NCBI GenBank assembly: GCA_950097015.1
Contig: CATNEN010000024.1
Span: forward strand, 1,741,501 to 1,805,500
Origin: Macrostomum hystrix
Taxonomy: Eukaryota > Platyhelminthes > Macrostomidae
Reading direction: 5' to 3'
DNA: 64,000 nucleotides
In this document: positions 11,801 to 21,727 of the stretch, piece by piece
Numbering within the stretch: position 1 is the first letter of the stretch
How the letters are laid out: each line of letters begins with the position of its first letter
The notes under the pieces: model-generated
Told to the model about the DNA's origin: nothing
Databases searched by the model: none
The model's input: the letters and a program-made list of their open reading frames with translations, nothing else
Translations under genes and position numbers: made by a program

Positions 11801-14800
11801 AATCCAGTCCATTCCATCAGCATTGAGCAGTTTAGCAATCCAGTCCATTCCATCAGCATTGAGCAGTTTAGCAATCCAGTCCATTCCATCAGCATTGAGC
11901 AGTTTCGCGGCCGCGTCACAGTCTGATTATTTTTCTCAAGTGTCGCTAATCGCCAAGCAAGTTTGAGTTTCCCACAGTGCTCAGAAATGCCAGGGCAGGA
12001 TTGTAGAGCAGTGCGCACGAGTGTCTGGTCAGTCGCACTAAAATAGAAAATGGCCACCAAGGGGGGGGGGCGGGAGACACGGGGTGCTGAAGTGAAGATT
12101 GTTTTTCCAGCAGCTGGGCATTGCTGCAACCGAGGCGATCGGCCAAGGGAACTGTTGAGCTTTGCGCGCAGAAAAAAATCAATCCCTTTAAAAGTGTCTT
12201 CCCCGAAGCAATCTACTAGCGCCTGGAGTGCACTGCTACTTCATTTATTATTGCTCGGCACGGACGGTGCTGGCAACTGGGAGAACTGCGATGCAGCTTG
12301 CTGCTCTGCCTGTTTATCACTTTTTAACAAGATTTCCTGTCACAGTGTTTAAGCGGTCCTGGTTGCGATAGTATATTCTAGGATAAGTGTGAGGCATCGA
12401 TAGTTGCAGATTTGGGATTCTGGTCATCGATAGTGGGAGATTTGGGATTCTGGTCATTGATAGTGGGAGATTTGGGATTCTGGTCACTGATAGTGGGAGA
12501 TTTGGGATTCTGGTCACTGATAGTGGGAGATTTGGGATTCTGGTCATGGATAGTGGGAGATTTTACATTCTGGTCATTGATAGTGGGAGATTCTGGTCAT
12601 TGATATTGGGAGATTCTGGTCATTGATAGTGGGAGATTCTGGTCATTGATAGTGGGAGATTCTGGTCACTGATAGTGGGAGATTCTGGTCATTGATAGTG
12701 GGAGATTCTGGTCATTGATAGTGGGAGATTCTGGTCATTGATAGTGGGAGATTCTGGTCATTGATAGTGGGAGATTCTGGTCATTGATATTGGGAGATTC
12801 TGGTCATTGATAGTGGGAGATTCTGGTCATTGATAGTGGGAGATTCTGGTCACTGATAGTGGGAGATTCTGGTCATTGATAGTGGGAGATTCTGGTCATT
12901 GATAGTGGGAGATTCTGGTCATTGATAGTGGGAGATTCTGGTCATTGATAGTGGGAGATTCTGGTCATTGATAGTGGGAGATTCTGGTCATTGATAGTGG
13001 GAGATTCTGGTCATTGATAGTGGGAGATTCTGGTCATTGATAGTGGGAGATTCTGGTCACTGATAGTGGGAGATTCTGGTCATTGATAGTGGGAGATTCT
13101 GGTCACTGATAGTGGGAGATTCTGGTCATTGATAGTGGGAGATTCTGGTCATTGATAGTGGGAGGTTTTACATTCTGGTCATTGAAAGTTGGAGTGGGAA
13201 TCATTGATAGTGATTCTGGTCACTGATAGTGGGAGATTCTGGTCATTGATAGTGGGAGATTCTGGTCATTGATAGTGGGAGGTTTACATTCTGGTCATTG
13301 AAAGTTGGAGTGGGAATCATTGATAGTGATTCTGGTCACTGATAGTGGGAGATTCTGGTCATTGATAGTGGGAGGTTTTACATTCTGGTCATTGAAAGTT
13401 GGAGTGGGAATCATTGATAGTGATTCTGGTCATAGACATCCAAAGCACGAAATTGCGATGCTCGCTCTTGAAATTCGTAAAAAAACTCCAAGTTTTGATT
13501 ATACTCAGAAAGGCATTTTTTCCCAGAATCCTTAGGATTCTAGATTGCAAGCCTATATATGAATGAGCCAATTCATCAATGCCCTTGTTACATGCACACG
13601 CACAAGCTATTATACTCGCATATATACCAGCTATTCTCGCTAAGACTGCAGTCAAAGTGCGGCAGATTGTTATTCGCGTTTGATAGTCCCAGCAAATCAA
13701 CTAGTGCAGCTGCACTAACTGCTGTGTCAACAGTGACTCGGCGACCTGCCATCTCTGCCGAGGACTGCATTGCCTTCACAGCTGTTGGAAACTTGCCGAT
13801 ATACCATAGTAGATATTACATCAACTCATAAAACTATTTCTTGAGCCTTTGTGGCAGACTGGCCATCGGGAATTAGCGAGCGATAAAAGCCGACCGCTGG
13901 AATTCAGCTGCCAATTCAGCTGATCACGGCTTCATTGCTGCTCATTTAACGATGGGATAGACTAGCAATCCATTCTATTCCTTCATCCATGGGATAGATT
14001 AGCAATCCATTCTATTCCTTTATCCATGGGATAGATTAGCAATCCATTCTATTCCTTCATCCATGGGATAGATTAGCAATCCATTCTATTCCTTCATCCA
14101 TGGGATAGACTAGCAATCCATTCTATTCCTTCATCCATGGGATAGATTAGCAATCCATTCTATTCCTTCATCCATGGGATAGATTAGCAATCCATTCTAT
14201 TCCTTCATCCATGGGATAGATTAGCAATCCATTCTATTCCTTCATCCATGGGATAGATTAGCAATCCATTCTATTCCTTCATCCATGGGATAGATAAGCA
14301 ATCCATTCTATTCCTTCATCCATGGGATAGATTAGCAATCCATTCTATTCCTTCATCCATGGGATAGATTAGCAATCCATTCTATTCCTTCATCCATGGC
14401 ATAGATTAGCAATCCATTCTATTCCTTCATCCATGGCATAGATTAGCAATCCATTCTATTCCTTCATCCATGGCATAGATTAGCAATCCGTTCTATTCCC
14501 TCCCTAATGGAATAAATATGCAGTACATGCAAAGCTCAGCCAGCAGAACAAAGGGACATTGCAGGAATGTGCGAAAGTACTCTTTCAGAAGCAGCTTCTG
14601 GCCTTGCCCTTCTGGCATTCAGCGGGCGTCACTGCTCAGTTCGCTGAGCAGAGGCAGTCGGCCTCGGCAGTGGGCAAAATCTGCATTGACTCAGATTGGT
14701 GGTCCAGCCGGCTGATTTACAGCCAGCCATCCTACCCAGTTGCGCCAAACTGTTGCCGCGGACTCCAAGGAGCTGTCCGCCATGGTGTCGCCCTGGCCGA

Positions 14801-17800
14801 CCTCCCTACGGGACTCGGTTGGGCATTAATCATGCGGCAGCGGCGGCTTAAGCGCTGGCCTGCCACCCCCACCCCCAGCCTAATCGGGACTCCACAGGCC
14901 GCGGACCTGGCTCTGAGCACTACTCAATTCCCACAGGAGCCGCTTGCCGTTGCCTTTACGAATCCCAAAATTCTTCTTCTCAATTCTCAGATCCTATACT
15001 GTCTTTCTTGAGTTGTGTGTTTTTCCATTCGGTTTTCTTCTATTTATAATTGTTCTGTGTCTAAGAGAGCTCAAATTTTGAGTCGCGAGAGGAGGGGATA
15101 TGTTTTCGGGGATTTCCCCCCCTAAGCCAGCCTGTGTTTGCTCCCGTTTCGAGTCGAGTAGCGCCGGACTTGTCGCTTCCTGTCGGGAGCCGGTCGTGCG
15201 GGCCCCAGCAACCTGGCGAAGGAACCCCTCCCCAACCCACAAGTCCCAGTCTTGGCCTTGTTTGGCACAGCAGTCTCCCAACCTCTGTGCCACTCTCATT
15301 ACTTCTGCTCCTATTTCACCTCTTTTCAACAGCAGCAACAGCAATAGCAGCTGCTGCTGCTGCTGCGGCGGCGGCAGCAAGTGGAGTTTGATGGTATTTA
15401 ATGCCAGTAAACACATCATCGAAATGTCAAAAAAGACAAAAGGTTTTCCACCGATCGAAATTGAAAAGCCGTGCCGGTTGAAACCTGAGAGTCGGGAATT
15501 TCAAGAATCTGAGGAATAAACTGTTCGTGCCAAGCTAGTCTGAACATCACCGAAAAGCCGGTCATTTTGTGTTCGGGCACTGATAAAATCAGGCACTTAC
15601 AAGCTGAACCTGATCAAATCAGGTTTGATTTGCATTGGCACCCATTGGCTTATTGGGTGAAACAATAGTGAATGCCGGATGTGTTCAACGGTCGCGCTGC
15701 TGACCCCACCTGTGCTTGCTAGAAAATGCCCCGCCCAGAAACCAAGGCAACTTTTAATTGACAGCTGTCTGTGGACAGAATATGTTGGGTGGAGAGGAAG
15801 CCGCATAGCACAATAAAATTAGTTGAAGCGAATGGAAAAGCAGAATGAGAGTCGCTTCAGACCTCGGCTAAAGAGATTGGGCGGAAGGGCAAAAGAATAC
15901 ATTCTTTTCCTTATGTGCTTCAATGAACAGTGACAATTAGCAATCCAATATCTTCCTTCAGCTATGGCATAGATTAGCAATTCATTCTATTCCTCCAAAC
16001 ATGGGATAGATTAGCAATTCATTCTATTCCTCCAAACATGGGATAGATTAGCAATCCATTATATTCTTCTAAAAATGGGATAGATTAGCAATCCATTCTA
16101 TTCCTCCAAACATGGGATAGATTAGCAATTCATTCTATTCCTCCAAACATGGGATAGATTAGCAATCCATTATATTCTTCTAAAAATGGGATAGATTAGC
16201 AATCCATTCTATTCCTCCAAACATGGGATAGATTAGCAATCCATTCTATTCCTCCAAACATGGGATAGATTAGCTATCCATTCTATTCCTCCAAACATGG
16301 GATAGATTAGCTATCCATTATATTCCTCCAAACATGGGATAGATTAGCAATCCATTATATTCCTCCAAACATGGGATAGATTAGCAATCCATTATATTCC
16401 TCCAAACATGGGATAGATTAGCAATCCATTATATTCCTCCAAACATGGGATAGATTAGCAATCCATTCTATTCGTTTATCTATGGGATAGATTAGCAATC
16501 CATTATATTCCTTCATCCAGGGGATAGATTAGCAATCCATTATATTCCTTCATCCAGGGGATAGATTAGCAATCCATTATATTCCTTCATCCATGGGATA
16601 GATTAGCAATCCACTACTTACTCCAGAGCCAACGTCGCCCTCCGATTGCAGGACACGATCCCCTACCCCAGCGAGTACGGCATCAACTCGCCCAGCGGCA
16701 TGCAGACGGTGCTGGCGCTCAGCCAAGTGCAGACCAGCTTGGCCAACACGCCCACCAAGCGCTGCCAGCCGAAGGGCCGATTCTACGCCTACGACCACCT
16801 GCTGGGGTAAGTCAGCTGCTGCTGCTGCTGCTGCTGCCGCCATCTGTTTCCTAAAGCCACTTTCTCGGCGTAGGGTTAGTAGCCTAGTGGCTGCTCGAGC
16901 GCCGGACTCGTGACTTGAAGGTCGGGTGTTCGATTCCCGACTTCATTGGAACAGTCACCCAGCTGTTAACTGGGTACCACCGGCATTTGCTGGGTTAATT
17001 GAGGTTGGTTGCGGTTCCCCCCAGTCCATTGACTGAACAGCCGTTCGCAGCCATCAGATGCGCCCCGCAATAGCTGCGGCTGTGCTGTCGCCTGCATATC
17101 TGAGTGGATCGGAGCAGGCGTAACTTATTATTGCTATTATATTTTCTGCACAGTTTTGAACTAGTCCATAGAAATCTTTCGAAGTATGTTTCCCGACCTC
17201 TTGAAGTCCCTGGGAAGACGGAAGAATAGACAGCAAAGAGAGAGAGAGAGAGAGAGAGAGGGTAAGAGAGAGGAGCGGCAGCAGAGGTGAGAATGCAGTG
17301 AGAGTGGAGGCAGTCCTTCCAGGCCACTCCAGTGTGCCCACAATACGCTAGTCCTCGGAGTGTGGAAAAACACTTTCAACCCTCGAGTGCCGGTGCCAAC
17401 CAACGGTCTCCAAAAAATAGTGTGCAGCACTGAACGCGTCTGCAAAGTGAGAACTTGAGAGCGTGTGCGCCAGTGAGTGAGTTGCAAACACTGCCAGCGG
17501 ATGAGCACCTCAGCATGCGGTACTCGGCACCGACCCCGAACTCTGCCAGTAAACTCTTGAGCAAGTTGAGCACAAGGGGACTTGTGCGGCCTGTGCGGTC
17601 AAATCTATTCAAATAATTAGAGCTAAGCTACGACCATGGAGCTTTGCATTGACTACCTAATAAGCTCTAATACGAGGGGATAGCTTTTATCTTTTGGATG
17701 TTAGAACAGTGTGCTAGTTTATACCATTTCTTGAAGCCAGGAAAAGTACACCAAAGGTCGGCTTATAAATGCTTGATGGCATAAAGTGTGGCACAAAGAC

Positions 17801-20800
17801 AGTTTAGTGTTGGACTTCCTGGTTGGGTTTCTTTAAGCTTGGTTAGCATAGGGGTCAAATATCTCATTTACATTTCTTCTAATCTTTTGCTCTCCGATGT
17901 GGAAGTGTATTCGCTAATCAGCCTCAAATCTGCGCTGCGACCCGATGCACTGATGTGTACTTTTACTTGGTCCTTCCTCTTGGAGTCAAAGCGATAAGAT
18001 AGCCTGGGAACCTGCTGGCATTTCAATTCAGCGCAATCAACTATCGCCCAACGAAATTCCTTACAAAAACAGCCCCCTGCTGTGACATCATTCTGGAATG
18101 CCTGAGCGTCTCTTCTGCACTGATCTTGTGACACCACACTGGAATGACGTCTGAGCATCTCTTCTGCACTGATCTTGTGACACCACACTGGAATGACTGA
18201 GCGTCTCTTCTGCACTGATCTTGTGACACCACACTGGAATGACGTCTGAGCATCTCTTCTGCACTGATCTTGTGACACCACACTGGAATGACTGAGCGTC
18301 TCTTCTGCACTGATCTTGTGACACCACACTGGAATGACGTCTGAGCATCTCTTCTGCACTGATCTTGTGACACCACACTGGAATGACGTCTGAGCGTCTC
18401 TTCTGCACTGATCTTGTGACACCACACTGGAATGCCTGAGCGTCTCTTCTGCACTGATCTTGTGACACCACACTGGAATGACTGAGCGTCTCTTCTGCAC
18501 TGATCTTGTGACACCACACTGGAATGACTGAGCGTCTCTTCTGCACTGATCTTGTGACACCACACTGGAATGACTGAGCATCTCTTCTGCACTGATCTTG
18601 TGACACCACACTGGAATGACTGAGCATCTCTTCTGCACCGATCTTGACTTCTTGACAGCACATTCCTTTCTTCTCGATCAAGGACCTTTCTGTCCCTGGC
18701 TGGAGTCCCGCAAAGTCCGTTAAAGTGGCTGTATCAAATTTAGATTCTGCGCAGTGATAATCAAATAGTTCTGCAGCCCCATACAGCGGGTACTATAGCC
18801 TTGACCCGTCGATCAAGTATCAGGTCGGGTTCAATGGCATGGCAGTCTACTGCTAGGGATCAACTAGCGGGGTTGAAATGTCGAGCTCGCGCTAGATAAC
18901 TCCTTCCCAAAAGCGCTTCCTTTTATAGTCTCTACTCTTATCTACGTACTCCAAAGTGCATTCTATATCTTAGTTGTTTAGAATGCCTAAAGCTACGAGT
19001 TATAATAAAAATCCATTGAAATTCAGCAGAGGTTCTGAATTGTTCAGGTTAAGCGTGTCTATGGCAGTCAGTAAATGGGCCCTTGTTTATCTTTCGTGTC
19101 TCCATGTCCACTGAACGCACAAGTACGAGTATAAAAAAAAGCTTTATCCAAAACTCGGTCCTACGCTCATTTTGAATACAGGATATTAATTGGTATTCGG
19201 CAGACTAGCAATCCGTTATGTTTCTTATTCTCTGTGTTAGAATGCCTACTTCAGAGTTCTGACTTCAGTTCAATTCACCCAGCTGTCCCAGTCCACAGAC
19301 TGAACATCTGAACACAGCCCTAGTCTCTATTCTCTATCGATGCATTCTCTATTCTAGACTAGCAATCTACGCCTTGTTCCTTCATGCACGTGGTAGATTT
19401 TTAATTAATACCAGTCTCTGATCCGTGACCCGCCTCATTCGTGCGCAATCAATCTGAGATGGCAGTTTCATTATGAATAGCTGATGAGCTCAGCTTCAAC
19501 CAGCTCATGAATTAGTGAAGGCAGATTCCAATCAACTCCCCTTCAGCGGCGTTAAGAGCTACGAAAGCCAGCTGGCCGACTGCACAACCTTCGAGCACCT
19601 GAAGCTGATCAGGGACAAGTGCCAGTGCACCGTGGAGGGCCTGGTCGAGTCGGAACAGGACGGCCAGCCGCAGCTCGAGTACTGCCACGACCTTCTCGGA
19701 GCACAGAATCAGCAGAGCCTGCTCAGCCTGCTCAAACGCATCCGCGAGTTCTTCCAGACCGACCCGGCCATCGGCAACTTCAGCATGCTGGAGAAGAACT
19801 CTGGACGGATGCTGGTGAAAGTCTTTGACATGCTGCAGCTGCCCGCTCGCTTCGATGCAGCCCAACTGCTGGCCGACAAATTCCCGGAAATTCAGCGGCG
19901 CCTGGACCGCCTGAAGTGCGCCATGCCCTACCTAAAGTCCGGCCGGAAGCCGTCCAGCTGTCTGAACATCTGCAACTACACCACCTACGACTTCTCAGTG
20001 TTTCAGAGTCGCTGGCCGGATCACAACTTCCAGATCCGGGGCGCCAGGATTCGCCTGGCCAGAATCGCCGGCATGCTGAAGTCCCGCGTTGACGAAATCA
20101 ACAGGCTCATGCAGCAGCGGGTGGTCGAGGACTATCTGGGCACTCAGCACGCGCTAAACTTCTCCATCACGCACCACAAGGTCAACCTGAGCCGCTGCTT
20201 GGACGCCGAGTTAAACAGACAATCTGATCGGTTCGATGATGACGAGCACTGCGTCCAGGTGCACAACATCATCAAACAGAGCTTCCTGCAGCTGCGGGTC
20301 TACCCCAAGACGCTCACCGTGCGGCAGCTGTTTGAAGAGAGAAGCTATGAGCTGGTGAACCTGTTCTCTGACCTGGGCGGCATCATGGGTAAGCACCGTC
20401 TTCCTTCCTTCCTTCCTTCCTTCCTTCCTTCCTTTCTTCCTTCCTTCCTTCCTTCCTTCCTTCCTTCCTTCCTTCCTTCCTTCCTTCCTTTCTTCCTTCC
20501 TTCCTTCCTTTCTTTCTTCCTTCCTTCCTTCCTTTCTTCCTTCCTTCCTTCCTTCCTTCCTTCCTTCCTTCCTTCCTTCCTTCCTTCCTTCCTTCCTTCC
20601 TTCCTTCCTTCCTTCCTTCCTTCCTTTCTTTCTTCCTTCCTTCCTTTCTTCCTTCCTTCCTTCCTTCCTTCCTTCCTTCCTTTCTTCCTTCCTTTCTTTC
20701 TTCCTTCCTTCCTTCCTTCCTACCTTCCTTCCTTCCATCCTTATTCCTTCCATCCTTCCTTCCTTCCTTCCTTCCTTCCTTCCATCCTTCCTTCCTTCCT

Positions 20801-21316
20801 TCCTTCCTTCCTTCCTTCCTTCCTTCCTTCCTTCCTTCCTTCCTTCCGTTCCTTTCCTTACTTTTTTACGAAACTATAAGGCAGGCACTCGCTCCAATAG
20901 GCCTCTGGATTGGCGTCTCCATGGTAACGCTTTGCGAGTTCGCCGAGATCTCCCTGATCATGTGCTCCTACTACGCGCTGTCCATTGTGCACCGAATATC
21001 CAATGCTCTGACTGCTCCAAGCTCGAATGAGAAGGATGCCGAAGCGACTGGCTTTTATGGAAACCAAAACAACGCAGACAAGCAGGCTGCAACAGCCGCG
21101 GCCGCCTCCTCGGATCCCTGGACGGAGCTGCAGTCGCCGCTGCTAGTGCCCCGACCAACTGCCGAGGGTCGGGCGGCCTCACTTAGTGCTAGCGATCTCA
21201 GCCTCATCGATGGGGCACCGCAGCAGCATCAGCAGCAGCTCCCGACACTGGCATGCGAAGTAGCGACTTCGTCATCCGCTGACGGGAAACCGGATGGCAA
21301 GGAGACGCGCTTGTGA
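8741..21316 (+). CDS. DEG/ENaC family sodium channel (ASIC-like)
   Basis: Four exons: 8741-9598, 16652-16806, 19525-20388, 20901-21316, about 763 residues. The start has a good context (GGCCATGG) and an in-frame TAA just upstream. Visible in order: a His/Gln-rich N-terminus; the family gating His-Gly motif (TSAHG, ~57-60); TM1 (~70-91); FPDVTFC (~116-122); the cysteine-rich extracellular region including LLYCQYNQERC and CQC; CNYTTYDFS; then LFSDLGG..GLWIGVSMVTLCEF, which is TM2 with the G-x-S selectivity filter. The family forms trimeric, amiloride-sensitive Na+ channels gated by protons, peptides or force; the stimulus here cannot be told. Oddities: an unusually long stretch (~100 residues) between CQC and CNYTTY, and a one-base phase conflict between exons 2 and 3, resolved if the GGGG at 16804-16807 were GGG. 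The alternative of an unseen micro-exon remains. A long cytosolic tail ends at the TGA at 21314. Confidence 0.92.
9650..10262. repeat. 18-bp minisatellite in DEG/ENaC intron 1
   Basis: About 34 copies of CACCTGTTAGACAGTGCT with a recurring CTATTAGATAATGCT variant. It starts about 50 bases after the exon 1 donor. An open frame runs through it because 18 is a multiple of three; not coding. Confidence 0.92.
10665..11078. repeat. 25-bp minisatellite in DEG/ENaC intron 1
   Basis: About 16 very uniform copies of a unit containing CTACTCGTATTGGGTGTACA; a C/T change recurs in every few units. Confidence 0.92.
11648..11905 (+). repeat. 36-bp minisatellite related to the 37-bp family
   Basis: Two divergent monomers (GATAGACTAGCAATCCGTTC) are followed by about five 36-bp copies containing TTTAGCAATCCAGTCCATTC. 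The shared TAGCAATCCA core and spacing tie it to the arrays at 13950, 15960, 24575, 52465, 54652 and 55925. It is in the sense orientation within DEG/ENaC intron 1. Confidence 0.85.
12405..13430. repeat. 23-bp minisatellite (30-bp at its left end)
   Basis: About 1 kb in DEG/ENaC intron 1. The left part has a 30-bp unit with TTTGGGATTCTGGTCA; most of the array has a 23-bp unit with GATAGTGGGAGATTCTGGTC. The right end repeats a longer block with AAAGTTGGAGTGGGAATCAT three times, so a nested higher-order repeat is present. Confidence 0.9.
13950..14505 (+). repeat. 37-bp family minisatellite, array a
   Basis: About 15 copies of the 37-bp unit beginning GGGATAGATTAGCAATCCAT and ending TTCCTTCATCCAT. 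Sense orientation in DEG/ENaC intron 1. Confidence 0.95.
14506..15934. other. Non-repetitive part of DEG/ENaC intron 1
   Basis: Several overlapping ORFs of 60-150 codons on both strands (for example 14559-15011 +, 15100-15519 +, 14994-15419 -) show no recognisable domain. A short CAG/CTG tract lies near 15330-15375. I see no supported exon: the DEG/ENaC protein is continuous in phase without this stretch. Confidence 0.5.
15955..16615 (+). repeat. 37-bp family minisatellite, array b
   Basis: About 18 copies of the 37-bp unit; most end in CTCCAAACAT and the last few in CTTCATCCA. It stops only about 36 bases before DEG/ENaC exon 2 (16652), so it provides the DNA just upstream of that 3' splice site. 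Confidence 0.95.
16873..17145 (+). mobile_element. tRNA-derived SINE, family 2
   Basis: A polymerase III promoter is visible: A box TAGCCTAGTGG (16880-16890) and B box GGTGTTCGATTCC with a perfect T-arm stem TCGGG/CCCGA (16922-16940). A ~170-base non-tRNA body follows, with CACCCAGCTG..CAGTCCATTGACTGAACAG, and an ATT-rich 3' tail. It lies in DEG/ENaC intron 2, same strand as the gene. Related fragments are near 19258 and 34385. Target-site duplications were not resolved. Confidence 0.75.
17237..17261. repeat. (GA)n microsatellite
   Basis: Uninterrupted AG dinucleotides, about 12 units, in DEG/ENaC intron 2. Confidence 0.9.
18098..18645. repeat. 46/49-bp minisatellite in DEG/ENaC intron 2
   Basis: About 11-12 copies containing TGATCTTGTGACACCACACT. 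Units alternate between 46 bp and a 49-bp form with three extra bases (GACGTCTGAGC), which gives a higher-order pattern. Open on the minus strand in three frames; not coding. Confidence 0.92.
19199..19400 (+). repeat. Solitary monomers of the 37-bp family
   Basis: Two isolated, diverged monomers: GACTAGCAATCCGTTATGTT near 19203 and GACTAGCAATCTACGCCTTG followed by TTCCTTCATGCACGTGG near 19354. They match the 37-bp unit in core, tail and orientation but are not tandem. A SINE family 2 fragment (CACCCAGCTG, CAGTCCACAGACTGAACA) sits between them. Confidence 0.65.
20398..20860. repeat. (TTCC)n microsatellite forming most of DEG/ENaC intron 3
   Basis: About 460 bases of CCTT tetranucleotides with sporadic CTTTC interruptions, starting ten bases after the donor (GG|GTAAGC at 20389) and ending 40 bases before the acceptor (20900). 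The intron is 512 bases long, so about 90% is microsatellite. The CDS must not be read through it, although a Phe-Leu-Pro-Ser frame stays open. Confidence 0.95.
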
Positions 21317-21727
21317 TGTTTCGCGCCGCACCCCATACTCGATCGTCCCATCGATTGCGACTGATTTTGTCTTTGAAAAAAGTATTTTTGGTTGTAACAA
21401 CCGAAATAGTATTCGTCTCCGCAGAAAAACTTATTATGTGCAAAAGAGATAGCTTCCAATTTTTCCTAGCGATTAGGCCATTGGTTGCCTGATAAATGCC
21501 CACTTTGTGAATCTGCATGAATAGCCGAAAAACTTTGTGTCTTACATAAACTTCTGTTGAACTCTCTCGATTCCTTGACGTTAAGAATTCTGATTTATGG
21601 ACCAATTTTGTAAGCAACTTTCATAGAATATTAACAGCCTTTAACTTCCGTTTAGAGCTCTTGTTGTGTCAATACTACCGTTGTCTCAATATTGATCTTG
21701 TGGCATCTGTTGCGCTGTTGTTGCGTT

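Noticed and set aside
16880-16945. Stand-alone tRNA gene
   Set aside because: The A and B boxes and T arm are good, but the acceptor and anticodon stems do not pair and a SINE body and ATT tail follow.
18041-18681. Three overlapping ~200-256-codon minus-strand ORFs
   Set aside because: All are frames of the 46/49-bp array.
20389-20879. Phe-Leu-Pro-Ser repeat extension of the DEG/ENaC exon
   Set aside because: A GT donor with the right phase precedes it, and the next exon continues GLWIGVS as expected for TM2; the tract is intronic.
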